This document shows, piece by piece, positions 54,798 through 64,000 of a DNA stretch of 64,000 bases. The DNA is taken from contig CACBEJ010000001.1 of the NCBI GenBank assembly GCA_902538255.1, positions 124,001 through 188,000 on the forward strand. Reading direction: 5' to 3'. How positions within the stretch are numbered: the stretch's first letter is position 1; each line of letters starts with the position of its first letter. Below the pieces are notes generated by a model. The model was not told the DNA's origin. It made no database searches and saw only the letters and a program-made list of their open reading frames with translations. The position numbers and the translations under genes were made by a program. The stretch comes from an uncultured Pelagibacteraceae bacterium. Lineage in GTDB: Bacteria; Pseudomonadota; Alphaproteobacteria; Pelagibacterales; Pelagibacteraceae.

Positions 54798-55793
54798 TTG
54801 AGTGGAACAAGTAAAAAAAATATCGATCAGTCTTTAAAATTTGTTTATTCAGACAACAATTCTTTAAGCGTTATATTTCACGATAATATCTTGTTAATGG
54901 GCGTTGTTGGGGAGTTTAATAAAAATTTACAAGAATTAGAAAAAATTACCAATTGCAGCTTATATTCAAGGGGTAATTCAATTCTAATTAAATCAACACC
55001 CGAAAAAAATGAAAAAATTAAAAACGCTATTCTATTTTTGGCTAATCAGTTTATTAATAATGGAAGTATAGAGAATAAAGATATACTTTCATCAGTTGAT
55101 AACTTTATGATTAATGAAAAAGTAAAAAATAATAATGTTACAGATATTATAAAAACTCCCAAAAAATCTATAATTCCTAGATCTGAAAAACAAAAAAGTT
55201 ATGTGAGAGCTTTAAGGGAGAGTGATATTGTAATTTCAGCTGGACCAGCGGGAACTGGAAAAACTTTTTTGGCAGTAGCTGTAGGTCTTACTATGCTTTT
55301 AGAAAAAAAGATTGATAGAATTATACTTTCAAGACCAGCCGTGGAAGCAGGAGAGCGTTTGGGATTTTTACCTGGTGATATGAAAGAAAAAGTAGATCCT
55401 TATCTTAGACCTTTATATGACTCTTTATATGATCTGTTCGACTTTGAAAAAATACAGAGAATGATTGAGATTGGAGATATAGAGATAGCACCTTTAGCTT
55501 TTATGAGAGGCAGAACTCTTAAAAATTCCTTCGCAATTTTAGATGAGGCACAAAATGCTACGGATACTCAGATTAAAATGTTTTTAACTCGTATTGGAGA
55601 AAATTCAAAAATAGTTGTTAATGGAGATCCTTCTCAAATAGATTTACCAAATAAAAGCATGTCAGGATTAGTCCGATCAAAAGAGTTGCTTGGACATTTA
55701 AAGGAAATATCCATAGTTGATTTTGATCACTCGGATGTAGTTAGACATCCACTTGTTTCTAAAATAGTTAAAGCATACTCAAATAATGATTAG
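54798..55793 (+). CDS. phoH: PhoH-like ATPase
   Basis: PhoH-family ATPases have a P-loop and are linked to RNA metabolism together with YbeY. The 331-residue protein has an N-terminal KH-like region and Walker A SAGPAGTGKTFLAVAVG near residue 151, SRPAVEAGERLGFLPGD near 183 and FAILDEAQNATDTQIKMFLTRIG near 252. The start must be a TTG at 54798 because no ATG or GTG lies near and the N-terminal domain is complete from there. It overlaps ybeY by eight bases. Confidence 0.95.
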   Translation: MSGTSKKNIDQSLKFVYSDNNSLSVIFHDNILLMGVVGEFNKNLQELEKITNCSLYSRGNSILIKSTPEKNEKIKNAILFLANQFINNGSIENKDILSSVDNFMINEKVKNNNVTDIIKTPKKSIIPRSEKQKSYVRALRESDIVISAGPAGTGKTFLAVAVGLTMLLEKKIDRIILSRPAVEAGERLGFLPGDMKEKVDPYLRPLYDSLYDLFDFEKIQRMIEIGDIEIAPLAFMRGRTLKNSFAILDEAQNATDTQIKMFLTRIGENSKIVVNGDPSQIDLPNKSMSGLVRSKELLGHLKEISIVDFDHSDVVRHPLVSKIVKAYSNND

Positions 55794-56247
55794 TATTAAT
55801 GTCTTCTCTGAGGAGAAGGCTTGGTCAAAAAGGCTTAAAAATAAGGATATTTTTTTTAAAAAAATATGTAAAGCATTTCCAAAAAAATATAAGTTTTTGA
55901 ACAAAAAAGTAACCTTCACATTATTACTTTCAAATAATAAGAATATTAAAAAATTAAATAAGGTATTTAGAAAAAAAAATAAATCTACAGATATTTTATC
56001 TTTTCCATTAGATAAAAAAGTAAAAATTAAAAAAAATACTTATTTGGGAGACATTATCATCAGCTATAATTATCTAGACAAACCAAGATCGCAAGATTTA
56101 AAATTCTTTAAAGAAAAGGTTGCTAAAATATTAATACATGGTTTTCTTCATCTTTTAGGTTTTGATCATAAAAAAAATAAAGATTATTCAGAAATGTTAA
56201 AAGAGGAAAATCTATTATTTAAATCTATACAATCAAAAATAAATTAA
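55786..56247 (+). CDS. ybeY: endoribonuclease YbeY
   Basis: YbeY is a zinc-dependent RNase needed for 16S rRNA 3'-end maturation. The 153-residue protein has the zinc motif ILIHGFLHLLGFDHKKNKD near residue 115 (three histidines) and KSTDILSFPLDK near 65. It overlaps phoH by eight bases and is followed by lnt after one base. Confidence 0.97.
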   Translation: MISINVFSEEKAWSKRLKNKDIFFKKICKAFPKKYKFLNKKVTFTLLLSNNKNIKKLNKVFRKKNKSTDILSFPLDKKVKIKKNTYLGDIIISYNYLDKPRSQDLKFFKEKVAKILIHGFLHLLGFDHKKNKDYSEMLKEENLLFKSIQSKIN

Positions 56248-56248
56248 A

Positions 56249-57793
56249 TTGAAAAATAAATTTTATATTGAATTAATTTATTTAATTTTATTAGGAGTAC
56301 TTACTTCATTAAGTTTACCTCCATTTAATTATGTTGTGTTAAATTTTTTAACTTTTAGTTTGTTCTATATATTTTTAATAAAAAAAATTAAGTTTTATAA
56401 AAATAAAAAAATATTTTTTCTTTATGGATGGTTTTTTGGGTTTGGTTATTTTGTAAGTAATTTATATTGGATCTCAATATCATTGACATTTGATCAAAAT
56501 TTTAAGTTTTTAATACCTTTTACAATAATATTAATACCTGGTTTCTTAGCATTATTTTATGCTTTAGTTGTTTATTTATTTGCAGTTTTAAAACCAAATA
56601 AAAGTTTGAGTTCATTTTTTCTTTTTTCTCTAATATTTGGAATGGTAGAATTTTTAAGAGGATCAATTCTCACTGGTTTTCCTTGGAATTTAATTGCTTA
56701 TAGTTTCTCTAATCAAATCGAAATTTTAAATATTACATCAATTATAGGTACTTACAGCTTTAATCTTTTTTGTATTTCGTTATTTACAAGCCCATCAATA
56801 TTTATTTTAAGAGAAAATAAAAAAGATATTAGTGTTTGTGTTGCGTTTCTTATTACAACAATGTCATTTTATGTACTTGGTTCACAAAATTTAGAAAAAT
56901 TTAACAATCAAGATACAAAAAATCTTGATTATAAACTAAGAATTTTGAGTTCAAATATTAATATAGATAGATTTTATAATAATATTGATCCCATAACAGC
57001 AATAGAAGAGCTAATTGAGATCAGCTCTCCTAAAAAAAGTGAAAAAATAATTTTTATTTGGCCAGAAGGTATTATTCCAGGTATTTCACAAGACCAACTA
57101 AAAGAATACAAATGGTTGTTTGAAAATAAATTCAATGAAAATCATTTGCTAGCAATTGGAATTAACAGCAAAGAAGATGAAAATAAAAATATTAAATATT
57201 TTAATTCATTATCTATATTTGACCATGACCTTAATTTAATAAATTCATATAGAAAAATTAACCTTGTTCCTTTTGGTGAATTTTTACCTTTCGAAAAATT
57301 ATTAAAAAGTATTGGCCTGAAAACAATTACCAATGATTATCAATCATTTTCAAAAGGTGAAGAAAGAAAAATAATTGATTTGGAATATAATAATTTATCA
57401 GTGAAAATATTACCTCTTATTTGTTATGAGATAATTTATTCAGGTAAAATTTTTACAAGCAGTAAATTTGATTTTATTGTAAATATTTCTGAAGATGGTT
57501 GGTTTGGTAAATCAATTGGTCCAGAACAGCATTTCACTCATAGTATTTTTAGAGCTATAGAGAGTGGGAAATATGTTTTAAGATCTGCAAATAATGGGAT
57601 AACAGCAATTATTAATCCAATGGGAGTTATTGAACAAAATGTTAATATAAATAAATCTGGTTATATAGATTTAAGTGAGTCAAAGAAAATACAGATGACT
57701 CTATTTGCAAAATTCGGTAATAAAATTTTTGGATTTATAATTTTGTTGTATATTTTTTTAATATTTTCATTTAATAAGCTTAGAAATGAGTAA
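56249..57793 (+). CDS. lnt: apolipoprotein N-acyltransferase Lnt
   Basis: Lnt adds the third acyl chain to lipoproteins in the inner membrane. The 514-residue protein has about seven membrane segments in the first 215 residues and a nitrilase domain with the catalytic triad: glutamate in [10 protein letters not shown] near 274, lysine in [15 protein letters not shown] near 338 and cysteine in [11 protein letters not shown] near 391. The start codon appears to be TTG at 56249, one base after ybeY. It overlaps metK by eight bases. Its substrates in this window would include LptE, the DUF3576 lipoprotein and the BON lipoprotein. Confidence 0.96.
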   Translation: MKNKFYIELIYLILLGVLTSLSLPPFNYVVLNFLTFSLFYIFLIKKIKFYKNKKIFFLYGWFFGFGYFVSNLYWISISLTFDQNFKFLIPFTIILIPGFLALFYALVVYLFAVLKPNKSLSSFFLFSLIFGMVEFLRGSILTGFPWNLIAYSFSNQIEILNITSIIGTYSFNLFCISLFTSPSIFILRENKKDISVCVAFLITTMSFYVLGSQNLEKFNNQDTKNLDYKLRILSSNINIDRFYNNIDPITAIEELIEISSPKKSEKIIFIWPEGIIPGISQDQLKEYKWLFENKFNENHLLAIGINSKEDENKNIKYFNSLSIFDHDLNLINSYRKINLVPFGEFLPFEKLLKSIGLKTITNDYQSFSKGEERKIIDLEYNNLSVKILPLICYEIIYSGKIFTSSKFDFIVNISEDGWFGKSIGPEQHFTHSIFRAIESGKYVLRSANNGITAIINPMGVIEQNVNINKSGYIDLSESKKIQMTLFAKFGNKIFGFIILLYIFLIFSFNKLRNE

Positions 57794-58955
57794 TTTGAAA
57801 AATTATCTTTTCACAAGTGAGTCTGTTTCTGAAGGTCATCCAGATAAAGTATCTGATAGGATTTCAGATATGGTTGTTGATAGTTTTATTTCTGGAGATC
57901 CATACTCCAGAGTTGCTTGCGAAACACTAACCACAACAAACAAAGTTGTTTTAGCTGGTGAAGTAAGAGGGCCTGAAATAAAAAAAGATGAATTAATTGA
58001 AAAAGTAAGAAATTGTATAAAAGATATTGGCTATGACCAAGAAGGTTTTACTTGGAAAGAAGCTACAAAAATTGAAAGTCATTTACATTCCCAATCAGCT
58101 GATATTGCCATGGGTGTAGATTCTTCTGGTAACAAAGATGAAGGAGCTGGAGACCAAGGTATTATGTTTGGATACGCATGCAATGAAACAAATGTTTTAA
58201 TGCCAGCACCTATACATTATTCTCATAAAATTTTAAGATTAATGGCTGAAGATAGAAAATCTGGAAAATTAAAAAATATTGAACCAGATTCAAAAAGTCA
58301 GGTAACATTCGAGTATGTTGGTGGAAAACCTTCAAAAGTAAAATCTGTAGTTATTTCCTCTCAGCATTCACCAGATGTTAATCAATCGCAAGTAAGAGAT
58401 TTACTAAGACCTTATATGTTAAAATCTATACCTGAGAATTTTCTTGATGGTTTTAATGAGGATGAGTTTTATGTAAATCCTACAGGAAATTTTGTAATTG
58501 GTGGACCAGATGGAGATTGTGGTTTGACAGGTAGAAAAATTATTGTTGATACTTATGGTGGAGCAGCACCACATGGCGGTGGTGCTTTTTCAGGAAAAGA
58601 TCCGACTAAAGTTGATAGATCAGCAGCTTATGCGGCAAGGTATATTGCTAAAAATGTTGTTGGTTCTAAAATTGCTGAAAAATGTTTAATTCAATTAGCT
58701 TATGCAATCGGTGTATCAAAACCATTATCTATTTATGTGGATTTATTTGACAATGATCTAGATAAAAATAAATTTGTAGTAGAAAAGATTGAAGAAAATT
58801 TTGATTTGACCCCTAGAGGCATCAGAGAGATGTTAAATTTAAATAAACCAATATATGAAAAAACAGCTGCCTATGGTCATTTCGGTAGAGCACCAGAGGA
58901 AAATGGTTCATTTTCATGGGAAAAAACTGATAAAACTAACGTTTTTTCTAAATAG
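57786..58955 (+). CDS. metK: S-adenosylmethionine synthetase MetK
   Basis: MetK makes S-adenosylmethionine from methionine and ATP. The 389-residue protein has [20 protein letters not shown] near residue 8, the signature [15 protein letters not shown] near 118 and [19 protein letters not shown] near 263. It overlaps the end of lnt. A hairpin with a T-run follows within 60-85 bases, which should end this transcript. I saw no SAM riboswitch, and the gene overlap leaves no room for one. Confidence 0.99.
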   Translation: MSNLKNYLFTSESVSEGHPDKVSDRISDMVVDSFISGDPYSRVACETLTTTNKVVLAGEVRGPEIKKDELIEKVRNCIKDIGYDQEGFTWKEATKIESHLHSQSADIAMGVDSSGNKDEGAGDQGIMFGYACNETNVLMPAPIHYSHKILRLMAEDRKSGKLKNIEPDSKSQVTFEYVGGKPSKVKSVVISSQHSPDVNQSQVRDLLRPYMLKSIPENFLDGFNEDEFYVNPTGNFVIGGPDGDCGLTGRKIIVDTYGGAAPHGGGAFSGKDPTKVDRSAAYAARYIAKNVVGSKIAEKCLIQLAYAIGVSKPLSIYVDLFDNDLDKNKFVVEKIEENFDLTPRGIREMLNLNKPIYEKTAAYGHFGRAPEENGSFSWEKTDKTNVFSK

Positions 58956-59012
58956 TTTCTGTTGAATTAAAAATAATTTTTACTATATTGCCTTTGCATT
59001 ATTGAACTTTCC

Positions 59013-59039
59013 AAAATGGGCTTTAGCCCATTTTTTTTT
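59013..59039 (+). terminator. Rho-independent terminator between metK and nusA
   Basis: AAAATGGGC at 59013-59021 pairs with GCCCATTTT at 59026-59034 over the loop TTTA, followed by more T to 59039. It lies 57 bases after metK and ends 15 bases before the nusA ATG. It could end metK or act as an attenuator in the nusA leader. Confidence 0.88.
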
Positions 59040-59054
59040 GGAGCAAACAAAATT

Positions 59055-60608
59055 ATGTTAAATAAAAGAGCTGATAAACTTGAATTATTGAGAATTGCTG
59101 AAGCCGTAGCTTTGGAAAAATCAATCGATAAAGAACTAATTATTAGTTCTATGGAAACGGGTATTGCTAAAGCCGCAAAGTCAAAATTTGGACAGGAAAA
59201 TGAAATAAAAGTTTCTATAAATAGAGACAATGGTGATATTGAGCTTTTTAGAAAATTGGTAATTGCTGAAAATCCTGAAAATGTAAATACAGAGATAAAA
59301 TTAGAAGATGCAATTAATTTAAATGAATTAAACAAAGATAAGTCTATTGGCGATGAAGTATTACAGCCACTTCCCTCATTTGATTTTGGAAGAATAGCAG
59401 CGCAAACTGCAAAGCAAGTAATTAGTTTTAATGTAAGAGAAGCTGAAAGAGAAAGACAATTTAATGATTTTATTGATAAAAAAGACTCAATTTTAAGTGG
59501 GATTGTTAAAAGATTAGAATTTGGAAATGTTATTGTTGATCTAGGAAGAACCGAAGCAATAATTCAAAAAAATGAATTAATACCCCGTGAAAACATTAAA
59601 GCTGGAGATAGAATTAAAGCCTATTGCTTTGATGTGAGACGAGAGTCAAGAGGACAACAAATATTTTTATCTAGAGCACATCCCAAATTTATGGAAAAAC
59701 TTTTTGTTCAAGAGGTTCCAGAGATTTACGATGGCTTAATAGAAATTAAATCTTCTTCGAGAGATCCCGGAAGTAGAGCAAAAATATGTGTAAAAGCAGT
59801 TGATACATCACTTGATCCAGTTGGTGCATGTGTGGGTATGAGAGGCTCAAGAGTTCAAGCTGTGGTGAATGAACTTCAAGGAGAAAAAATTGATATTGTT
59901 AATTGGTCCGAGGATCCTGCTATTTTAGTTTCGAATGCATTATCACCAGCAGATGTACAAAGAGTAAACGTAGATCTGGAAAGAAAAAAGCTTGATGTAA
60001 TTTTAACAGAGGAAAATTTAAGTAAGGCAATTGGAAGAAGAGGTCAAAATGTTAGACTTGCGACTAAACTATTAAATTATGAAATCAATATAATGACCGA
60101 TGCTGAAGATTCAGAACGAAGACAATTAGAATTCAAAGAAAAAACTGAAAACTTTGTAAAAAATCTTGAATTAGATGAAACATTAGGTCAGTTACTTGTT
60201 GCGGAAGGTTTTTCTACTATTGATGATATAAAAGATAGTTCTTTTGAAAATTTGATGAAGATTGAAGGTATAGAGGAAGATACTGCTAAAGCATTGATAG
60301 AGAGAGCTAAGGAGTTTCACGAAAAAGATCAGGAAGATATTTCTTTAAGAATTAAAGAATTGGGTCTTCAAGACGATTTGATTAACCTAAAGGGATTAAC
60401 GCCAGGTATGTTAGTCACACTTGGTGAGCAAAAAATCCTTAGTTTGGAAAATTTTGCAGACTTAGCATCTGATGAATTAACTGGTGGTTATGATGTGGTT
60501 AAAGGCGAGAGAGTTAAAATTCAAGGTTATCTGGAAGATTTTGCATTGTCTAAAGAAGAAGCAGACGAACTAATTATGTCTGCTAGAAACATTGTTTATA
60601 AAGATTGA
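59055..60608 (+). CDS. nusA: transcription termination/antitermination factor NusA
   Basis: NusA binds RNA polymerase and controls pausing, termination and antitermination. From the ATG at 59055 the protein is 517 residues: N-terminal polymerase-binding domain, S1 domain (ILSGIVKRLEFGNVIVDLGRTEA near residue 137), two KH domains (DPVGACVGMRGSRVQAVVNEL near 252, LSKAIGRRGQNVRLATKLLNYE near 318) and two acidic helical repeats at the C-terminus. The open frame starts at 59016 inside the terminator, so I reject that start. rimP, which normally precedes nusA, is absent here. Confidence 0.98.
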   Translation: MLNKRADKLELLRIAEAVALEKSIDKELIISSMETGIAKAAKSKFGQENEIKVSINRDNGDIELFRKLVIAENPENVNTEIKLEDAINLNELNKDKSIGDEVLQPLPSFDFGRIAAQTAKQVISFNVREAERERQFNDFIDKKDSILSGIVKRLEFGNVIVDLGRTEAIIQKNELIPRENIKAGDRIKAYCFDVRRESRGQQIFLSRAHPKFMEKLFVQEVPEIYDGLIEIKSSSRDPGSRAKICVKAVDTSLDPVGACVGMRGSRVQAVVNELQGEKIDIVNWSEDPAILVSNALSPADVQRVNVDLERKKLDVILTEENLSKAIGRRGQNVRLATKLLNYEINIMTDAEDSERRQLEFKEKTENFVKNLELDETLGQLLVAEGFSTIDDIKDSSFENLMKIEGIEEDTAKALIERAKEFHEKDQEDISLRIKELGLQDDLINLKGLTPGMLVTLGEQKILSLENFADLASDELTGGYDVVKGERVKIQGYLEDFALSKEEADELIMSARNIVYKD

Positions 60609-60618
60609 GTAATGAGGT

Positions 60619-62838
60619 ATGGAGAAAAAAACAAAATTAACAATTTCAGGCTCAGCCAAAAAATCTATCAAAAATATTGAGATAGCCAAGAAGCAAGGAA
60701 AAAACTCTGTATTAATTGAAAAGCAGATTGGAAAGTTCTCAAATAGAGGTGGGTCGCTTAGATCCTCATCAAATAAATCAAGACCCTCTTCAATAATAAA
60801 TAGAGGGACACCATTTAAACCCTCATTTAATTCTAAATCACCAGCCATAACAAATGATTTTGAGAAGAGAAAATTAGCAGAACAAAGAGCTACCAAAAGA
60901 CTTAAAGGAGATGGTGAAAATAAAGATAGAAAGACCTTAAAGGTTGGAGCAAAGAAAAGAGAATTAAAACTGACCGTATCAAGAGCATTGAGTGACGAGA
61001 TTGATGCAAAACAAAGAAGTTTAGCATCTGTGAAAAGAGCAAGACAAAAAGAAATTAAAAATGCTACAAAAGATGCAACTCAAGAAAACTTAAAACCAAT
61101 AAAAAGAGATATTAATATTCCAGAAGCAATTACAGTAAGAGATCTTGCAAATAGAATGGCAGAGCAATCAAGCAGTGTAATTAAACATCTGTTTGGAATG
61201 GGAGTTACTGTAACTATCAATCAGACTTTGGCAGCTGATACAGCAGAATATTTAGTAAAAGAATTTGGTCATAACCCAATTAGAGAGGAAAAGGCTGATG
61301 AGATTATCCAAAAAATTAAAGCTTCTAGAACTGAAAATTTAAAAAATAGACCTCCAATAGTTACAGTTATGGGACATGTTGATCATGGTAAAACATCAGT
61401 TTTGGATGTTCTTAGAAGTGCAAATGTGGTCTCAGGTGAATTTGGTGGAATAACCCAACATATTGGAGCTTATCAAATTGAAAGCCAGAATAATAAATTA
61501 ACATTTATTGATACACCAGGACATGCTGCTTTTACAGAGATGAGGGCAAGGGGATCGAAATTAACAGATGTAGTTGTTTTAGTAGTTGCTGCTGATGATG
61601 GTGTTAAACCCCAAACAGTGGAGTCTATCAGACATGCTAAAGCCGCAAATGTTCCAATAGTTGTTGCGATAAATAAATGCGATCTACCTGAGGCAGAACC
61701 GCAAAAAATTAAAAATCAATTGTTAGAGCACGAGTTAGTTGCTGAAGATTTATCTGGCGATACTTTAATGGTTGAAATCTCAACTAAAACCAAACAAAAC
61801 TTGGATAAATTAGTAGATTCTATAATACTTCAAGCAGAAATTTTAGATCTTAAAACAGATTATGAATCCAAAGCTACTGGCATAGTTTTAGAGTCCAAAA
61901 TCGATGTTGGTCGAGGTCCAGTTGCAAATATAATTGTAACAAATGGAACACTTAAGAGAGGTGATTTTTTTGTAAGTGGTTTAAAATGGGGAAAAGTTAG
62001 AGCAATTATTAATGATAAAGGTCAAAATATTAATGAAGCATTACCCTCTACTCCAGTTGAGATTTTAGGAATAAATGGAGCAGCTAAAGCTGGAGATGAT
62101 TTTATTGTTCTTGATACAGAAAAAGAAGCTAAGACATTAAGTGAAAATAGAGCTCAAGAGAGTAAACATGGAAAAAATCCACTAACTTTTGCAACTCAAG
62201 ACTCTGCTTTTTCAGATAAATCTACTAAAGAATTAAATTTGATTATTAAATCTGATGTACATGGATCATCAGAAGCTATTAAAAATGCAATTACTCAAAT
62301 TAAACATGATGAAGTTAAACCTAAAATTATTTTAGCAGATATTGGAATGGTAACTGAGACAGATGTTACATTAGCTAAAGCTTCTAATGCTGTGTTAATA
62401 GCTTTTAATGTTAAACCAAGTAAAGAAGCAAAAAAACTTTCAGAAAATGAAAAAATAAAAATATCTTCCTACAATATTATTTATGAAGTTTTAGATTTCA
62501 TTAAACAAAGAATGTCAGGATTACTGACGCCTGATATTCAAGAAAAAATTACTGGTACAGCAAAAATTCTGGAAATATTTAAAGTTTCAGGTGCTGGAAA
62601 AGTTGCTGGTTCAAAAGTAACTGATGGTGAAATTAATAATACATCAGAAGTTAGAATTATTAGAGATGGTGCAATTATTTATACCGGCAAAGTATCAACT
62701 ATATTTAGAGAAAAAAACCAAGTAAAACAGGTAAGTGGTGGACAAGAATGTGGAATAACAGTTAAAGATTATATGGATTTCCAAAAAAATGACACAATAG
62801 AGGCATTTAGTGTTACATCTACAGAGAGGTCAATTTAA
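60619..62838 (+). CDS. infB: translation initiation factor IF-2
   Basis: IF-2 is the GTPase that brings initiator tRNA to the ribosome. The 739-residue protein has a basic N-terminal region (to about 165), IF2-N domain (IPEAITVRDLANRMAEQSS), G domain with GHVDHGKTSVLDVLR near 252, DTPGHAAFTEMRARG near 299 and NKCDLPEAE, then domains II-IV. The usual ylxR gene between nusA and infB is missing: only ten bases separate them. It overlaps rbfA by one base. Confidence 0.99.
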   Translation: MEKKTKLTISGSAKKSIKNIEIAKKQGKNSVLIEKQIGKFSNRGGSLRSSSNKSRPSSIINRGTPFKPSFNSKSPAITNDFEKRKLAEQRATKRLKGDGENKDRKTLKVGAKKRELKLTVSRALSDEIDAKQRSLASVKRARQKEIKNATKDATQENLKPIKRDINIPEAITVRDLANRMAEQSSSVIKHLFGMGVTVTINQTLAADTAEYLVKEFGHNPIREEKADEIIQKIKASRTENLKNRPPIVTVMGHVDHGKTSVLDVLRSANVVSGEFGGITQHIGAYQIESQNNKLTFIDTPGHAAFTEMRARGSKLTDVVVLVVAADDGVKPQTVESIRHAKAANVPIVVAINKCDLPEAEPQKIKNQLLEHELVAEDLSGDTLMVEISTKTKQNLDKLVDSIILQAEILDLKTDYESKATGIVLESKIDVGRGPVANIIVTNGTLKRGDFFVSGLKWGKVRAIINDKGQNINEALPSTPVEILGINGAAKAGDDFIVLDTEKEAKTLSENRAQESKHGKNPLTFATQDSAFSDKSTKELNLIIKSDVHGSSEAIKNAITQIKHDEVKPKIILADIGMVTETDVTLAKASNAVLIAFNVKPSKEAKKLSENEKIKISSYNIIYEVLDFIKQRMSGLLTPDIQEKITGTAKILEIFKVSGAGKVAGSKVTDGEINNTSEVRIIRDGAIIYTGKVSTIFREKNQVKQVSGGQECGITVKDYMDFQKNDTIEAFSVTSTERSI

Positions 62839-63206
62839 TGGCAGATAGTATAGGAAAACCAGTATCTCAAAGGCAGCTTAGAGTTGGAGAAATGATTAAA
62901 CAGTCTTTAAGTATGATTTTTATAAGAAATGAGGCTAAGGTGCCCAACTTAGAAACGAACACAATAACAGTTACTGAGGTTAGAATGAGTCCAGATTTAA
63001 AAATTGCTAAAGCATATGTTCTTCCACTAGGAGGAAAAGATGCAGAGGAAACAATTAATGTTTTAAAAGAATATTCTTTTTTAATTAGGAAAATTTTATC
63101 AAAAAAAATAGTTATGAAATTTTTACCAAAATTACTTTTTAGAAAAGATGAGTCTTTTGAGTATGCGGAAAAAATAGAAAACTTAATAAAACAAACAAAT
63201 AAATAG
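62838..63206 (+). CDS. rbfA: ribosome-binding factor A RbfA
   Basis: RbfA helps 30S subunits mature. The 122-residue protein has the KH-like fold pattern SQRQLRVGEMIKQSLSMIF near residue 9, ITVTEVRMSPDLKIAKAYVLPLGG near 46 and RLLFRKDESFEYA-type ending (PKLLFRKDESFEYAEKIENL). It starts on the last base of infB and is followed by rpsO after 12 bases; truB, which commonly lies between them, is missing. Confidence 0.95.
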   Translation: MADSIGKPVSQRQLRVGEMIKQSLSMIFIRNEAKVPNLETNTITVTEVRMSPDLKIAKAYVLPLGGKDAEETINVLKEYSFLIRKILSKKIVMKFLPKLLFRKDESFEYAEKIENLIKQTNK

Positions 63207-63218
63207 GAAGAAAGAGGC

Positions 63219-63467
63219 ATGATTAAAAAAGCACAAGAATTAGCAATGCACGACAAAGACACTGGTTCTTCAGAGATACAGATCGCTTTGCTAACTGAGA
63301 AAATTGAAACTCTCTCTAAACATATTAAGCAATTCAAAAAGGATAAACATTCATCTGTTGGATTGTTGAGAGCGGTAAATAGAAGAAAAAAATTGTTAGA
63401 ATATCTAAAGAAAAATAAAATGGATTCTTACAAAAATGTACTGTCGAAATTGAATTTAAGAAAATAG
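63219..63467 (+). CDS. rpsO: 30S ribosomal protein S15
   Basis: S15 binds 16S rRNA early in 30S assembly. The 82-residue protein carries the signature DTGSSEIQIALLTEKIETL and HSSVGLLRAVNRRKKLLEYLK near residues 45-65. It lacks a few N-terminal residues compared with the 88-residue average. The ribosome-binding site GAAAGAGG precedes the ATG. Confidence 0.97.
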   Translation: MIKKAQELAMHDKDTGSSEIQIALLTEKIETLSKHIKQFKKDKHSSVGLLRAVNRRKKLLEYLKKNKMDSYKNVLSKLNLRK

Positions 63468-63484
63468 AGGTCAAAATAGATAGA

Positions 63485-63524
63485 ACGCAATGGAACGAAA
63501 CGAACGAAACGAAATGGAAATGAA
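63485..63524 (+). promoter_or_regulatory. ACGAA-repeat leader before pnp
   Basis: The 57-base rpsO-pnp gap contains a purine-rich string with repeats of ACGAA (three close copies between 63494 and 63512) and out-of-frame ATGs at 63490, 63514 and 63520. No stem-loop like the RNase III hairpin that precedes pnp in Escherichia coli is visible. It may bind ribosomal S1 or PNPase, which is inference. Confidence 0.4.
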
Positions 63525-64000
63525 ATGTTTAAAGTATACAAGAAGGAAATTGAAGTAGCTGGAAAGAAGATAAGTTTAGAAACAGGTAAAGTAGCAAGAC
63601 AGGCGGACGGTGCAATAATTGCAACATGTGGAGAGACAGTCGTACTAGCAACAGTAGTGGGGGCAAAAAAAGTAAATCCCGATATGGATTACTTTCCATT
63701 ATCTGTAAATTACCAAGAAAAATATTATGCAGCTGGAAAAATTCCAGGTGGGTATTTTAAAAGAGAAGCAAGACCAACTGAGAGTGAAACATTAATCTCT
63801 AGATTAATTGACAGACCAATCAGACCACTCTTTCCTGATGAATTTAAAAATGAGGTTCAATTATTACCAACTGTAATTTCATACGATAAAGAAAATGAAC
63901 CAGATATTTTATCAATCACTGCATCTTCAGCAGCTTTAGCTATATCAGGAATGCCATTTATGGGTCCTGTAGGTGCTTCAAGAGTTGGCTTCATAGATGG
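63525..64000 (+). CDS. pnp: polyribonucleotide nucleotidyltransferase Pnp (partial, 3' end beyond window)
   Basis: PNPase degrades RNA from the 3' end using phosphate and is a core degradosome enzyme. The window holds the first 158 codons: [20 protein letters not shown], then [51 protein letters not shown] and [16 protein letters not shown], all from the first RNase PH domain. I use the ATG at 63525 because it alone is in frame with this sequence. rpsO-pnp is a conserved pair. Confidence 0.98.
   Translation, partial: MFKVYKKEIEVAGKKISLETGKVARQADGAIIATCGETVVLATVVGAKKVNPDMDYFPLSVNYQEKYYAAGKIPGGYFKREARPTESETLISRLIDRPIRPLFPDEFKNEVQLLPTVISYDKENEPDILSITASSAALAISGMPFMGPVGASRVGFID

Noticed and set aside
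58967-59335. 122-codon open frame opposite the start of nusA
   Set aside because: It runs through a terminator hairpin and the conserved start of nusA; no family likeness.
62867-63337. 156-codon open frame opposite rbfA and rpsO
   Set aside because: Spans two real genes on the other strand and looks like a reverse-complement shadow.
63490-63522. Upstream ATGs at 63490, 63514 and 63520 as pnp starts
   Set aside because: They are out of frame with the conserved PNPase sequence, which begins at 63525.
1-64000. CRISPR arrays, tRNA or rRNA genes, insertion sequences, prophage and riboswitches
   Set aside because: No direct repeat arrays, cloverleaf candidates, transposase genes or known riboswitch cores were seen by eye; a covariance-model scan would be decisive.

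Overview
The window is chromosomal DNA from a streamlined, very AT-rich alphaproteobacterium, most likely the SAR11 clade (Candidatus Pelagibacter or a close relative). This is inferred from gene content and style, not from a database search. Genes are packed with overlapping or nearly abutting ends, every intergenic gap is under 300 bases, and the gene order matches the alphaproteobacterial hemE-type replication origin region (leuS-lptE-holA-parB-parA-rsmG-mnmG-mnmE-rho-hemJ-hemH-hemE / ppsR-maf-aroE-coaE-dnaQ-secB). I saw no rRNA, tRNA, CRISPR array, insertion sequence or prophage.

Layout. Bases 1-4891 hold the 5' part of a ubiH-like flavin monooxygenase (minus strand, cut by the window edge), ftsK, lolA and a TPR gene with a cysteine-rich C-terminal domain of unknown function. 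Bases 4899-8807 are a minus-strand histidine cluster (hisB-H-A-F-E) followed by a HIT hydrolase and a GNAT acetyltransferase. Bases 8896-10784 are hslV-hslU. Bases 10786-17831 run mostly on the minus strand: two tandem sulfotransferases, an Smr protein, a Tim44-like protein, then (plus strand) fxsA and secB, then dnaQ-coaE-aroE-maf-ppsR. The gap 17832-18097 is the predicted oriC: two DnaA boxes, genes diverging on both sides and a likely hemE promoter. Bases 18098-27552 hold hemE-hemH-hemJ, rho, mnmE, mnmG, rsmG, parA and parB, with one perfect parS palindrome inside the start of rsmG.

Bases 27536-32121 (minus) hold holA, lptE, leuS and a DUF3576 lipoprotein. They are followed by a porin with a strong terminator, a ThiE/TenI-like gene head to head with yggS, an L,D-transpeptidase-fold gene, a degenerate response-regulator-like winged-helix gene, a 39-codon ArfA-like ribosome-rescue gene, a PfkB kinase, nth and dapB. 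Bases 38055-41852 are the grpE-dnaK-dnaJ chaperone group with a textbook alphaproteobacterial RpoH promoter before dnaK. Bases 41889-47396 hold rdgB, an LpoA-like lipid/peptidoglycan-associated protein, rsmI, a BON-domain lipoprotein and maeB. Bases 47449-58955 carry murJ, trpS, an Nfu protein, a Bax-like glucosaminidase, a polysaccharide deacetylase, a very short tsaB, fur/mur, miaB, phoH, ybeY, lnt and metK. The end is the nusA-infB-rbfA-rpsO-pnp transcription/translation operon, with pnp cut by the window edge.

Most of this is housekeeping. The points worth a second look are regulatory sites (oriC, parS, RpoH promoters, dyads before the TPR gene, rho and mnmG), the small ArfA-like gene, reduced proteins (TsaB, UbiH-like, response-regulator-like) and genes missing from otherwise conserved operons (mltA, yraN, rimP, ylxR, truB, rimI). 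I did not find convincing evidence of a wholly new multi-gene system; the best unknowns are the TPR/cysteine-rich protein and the paired sulfotransferases.
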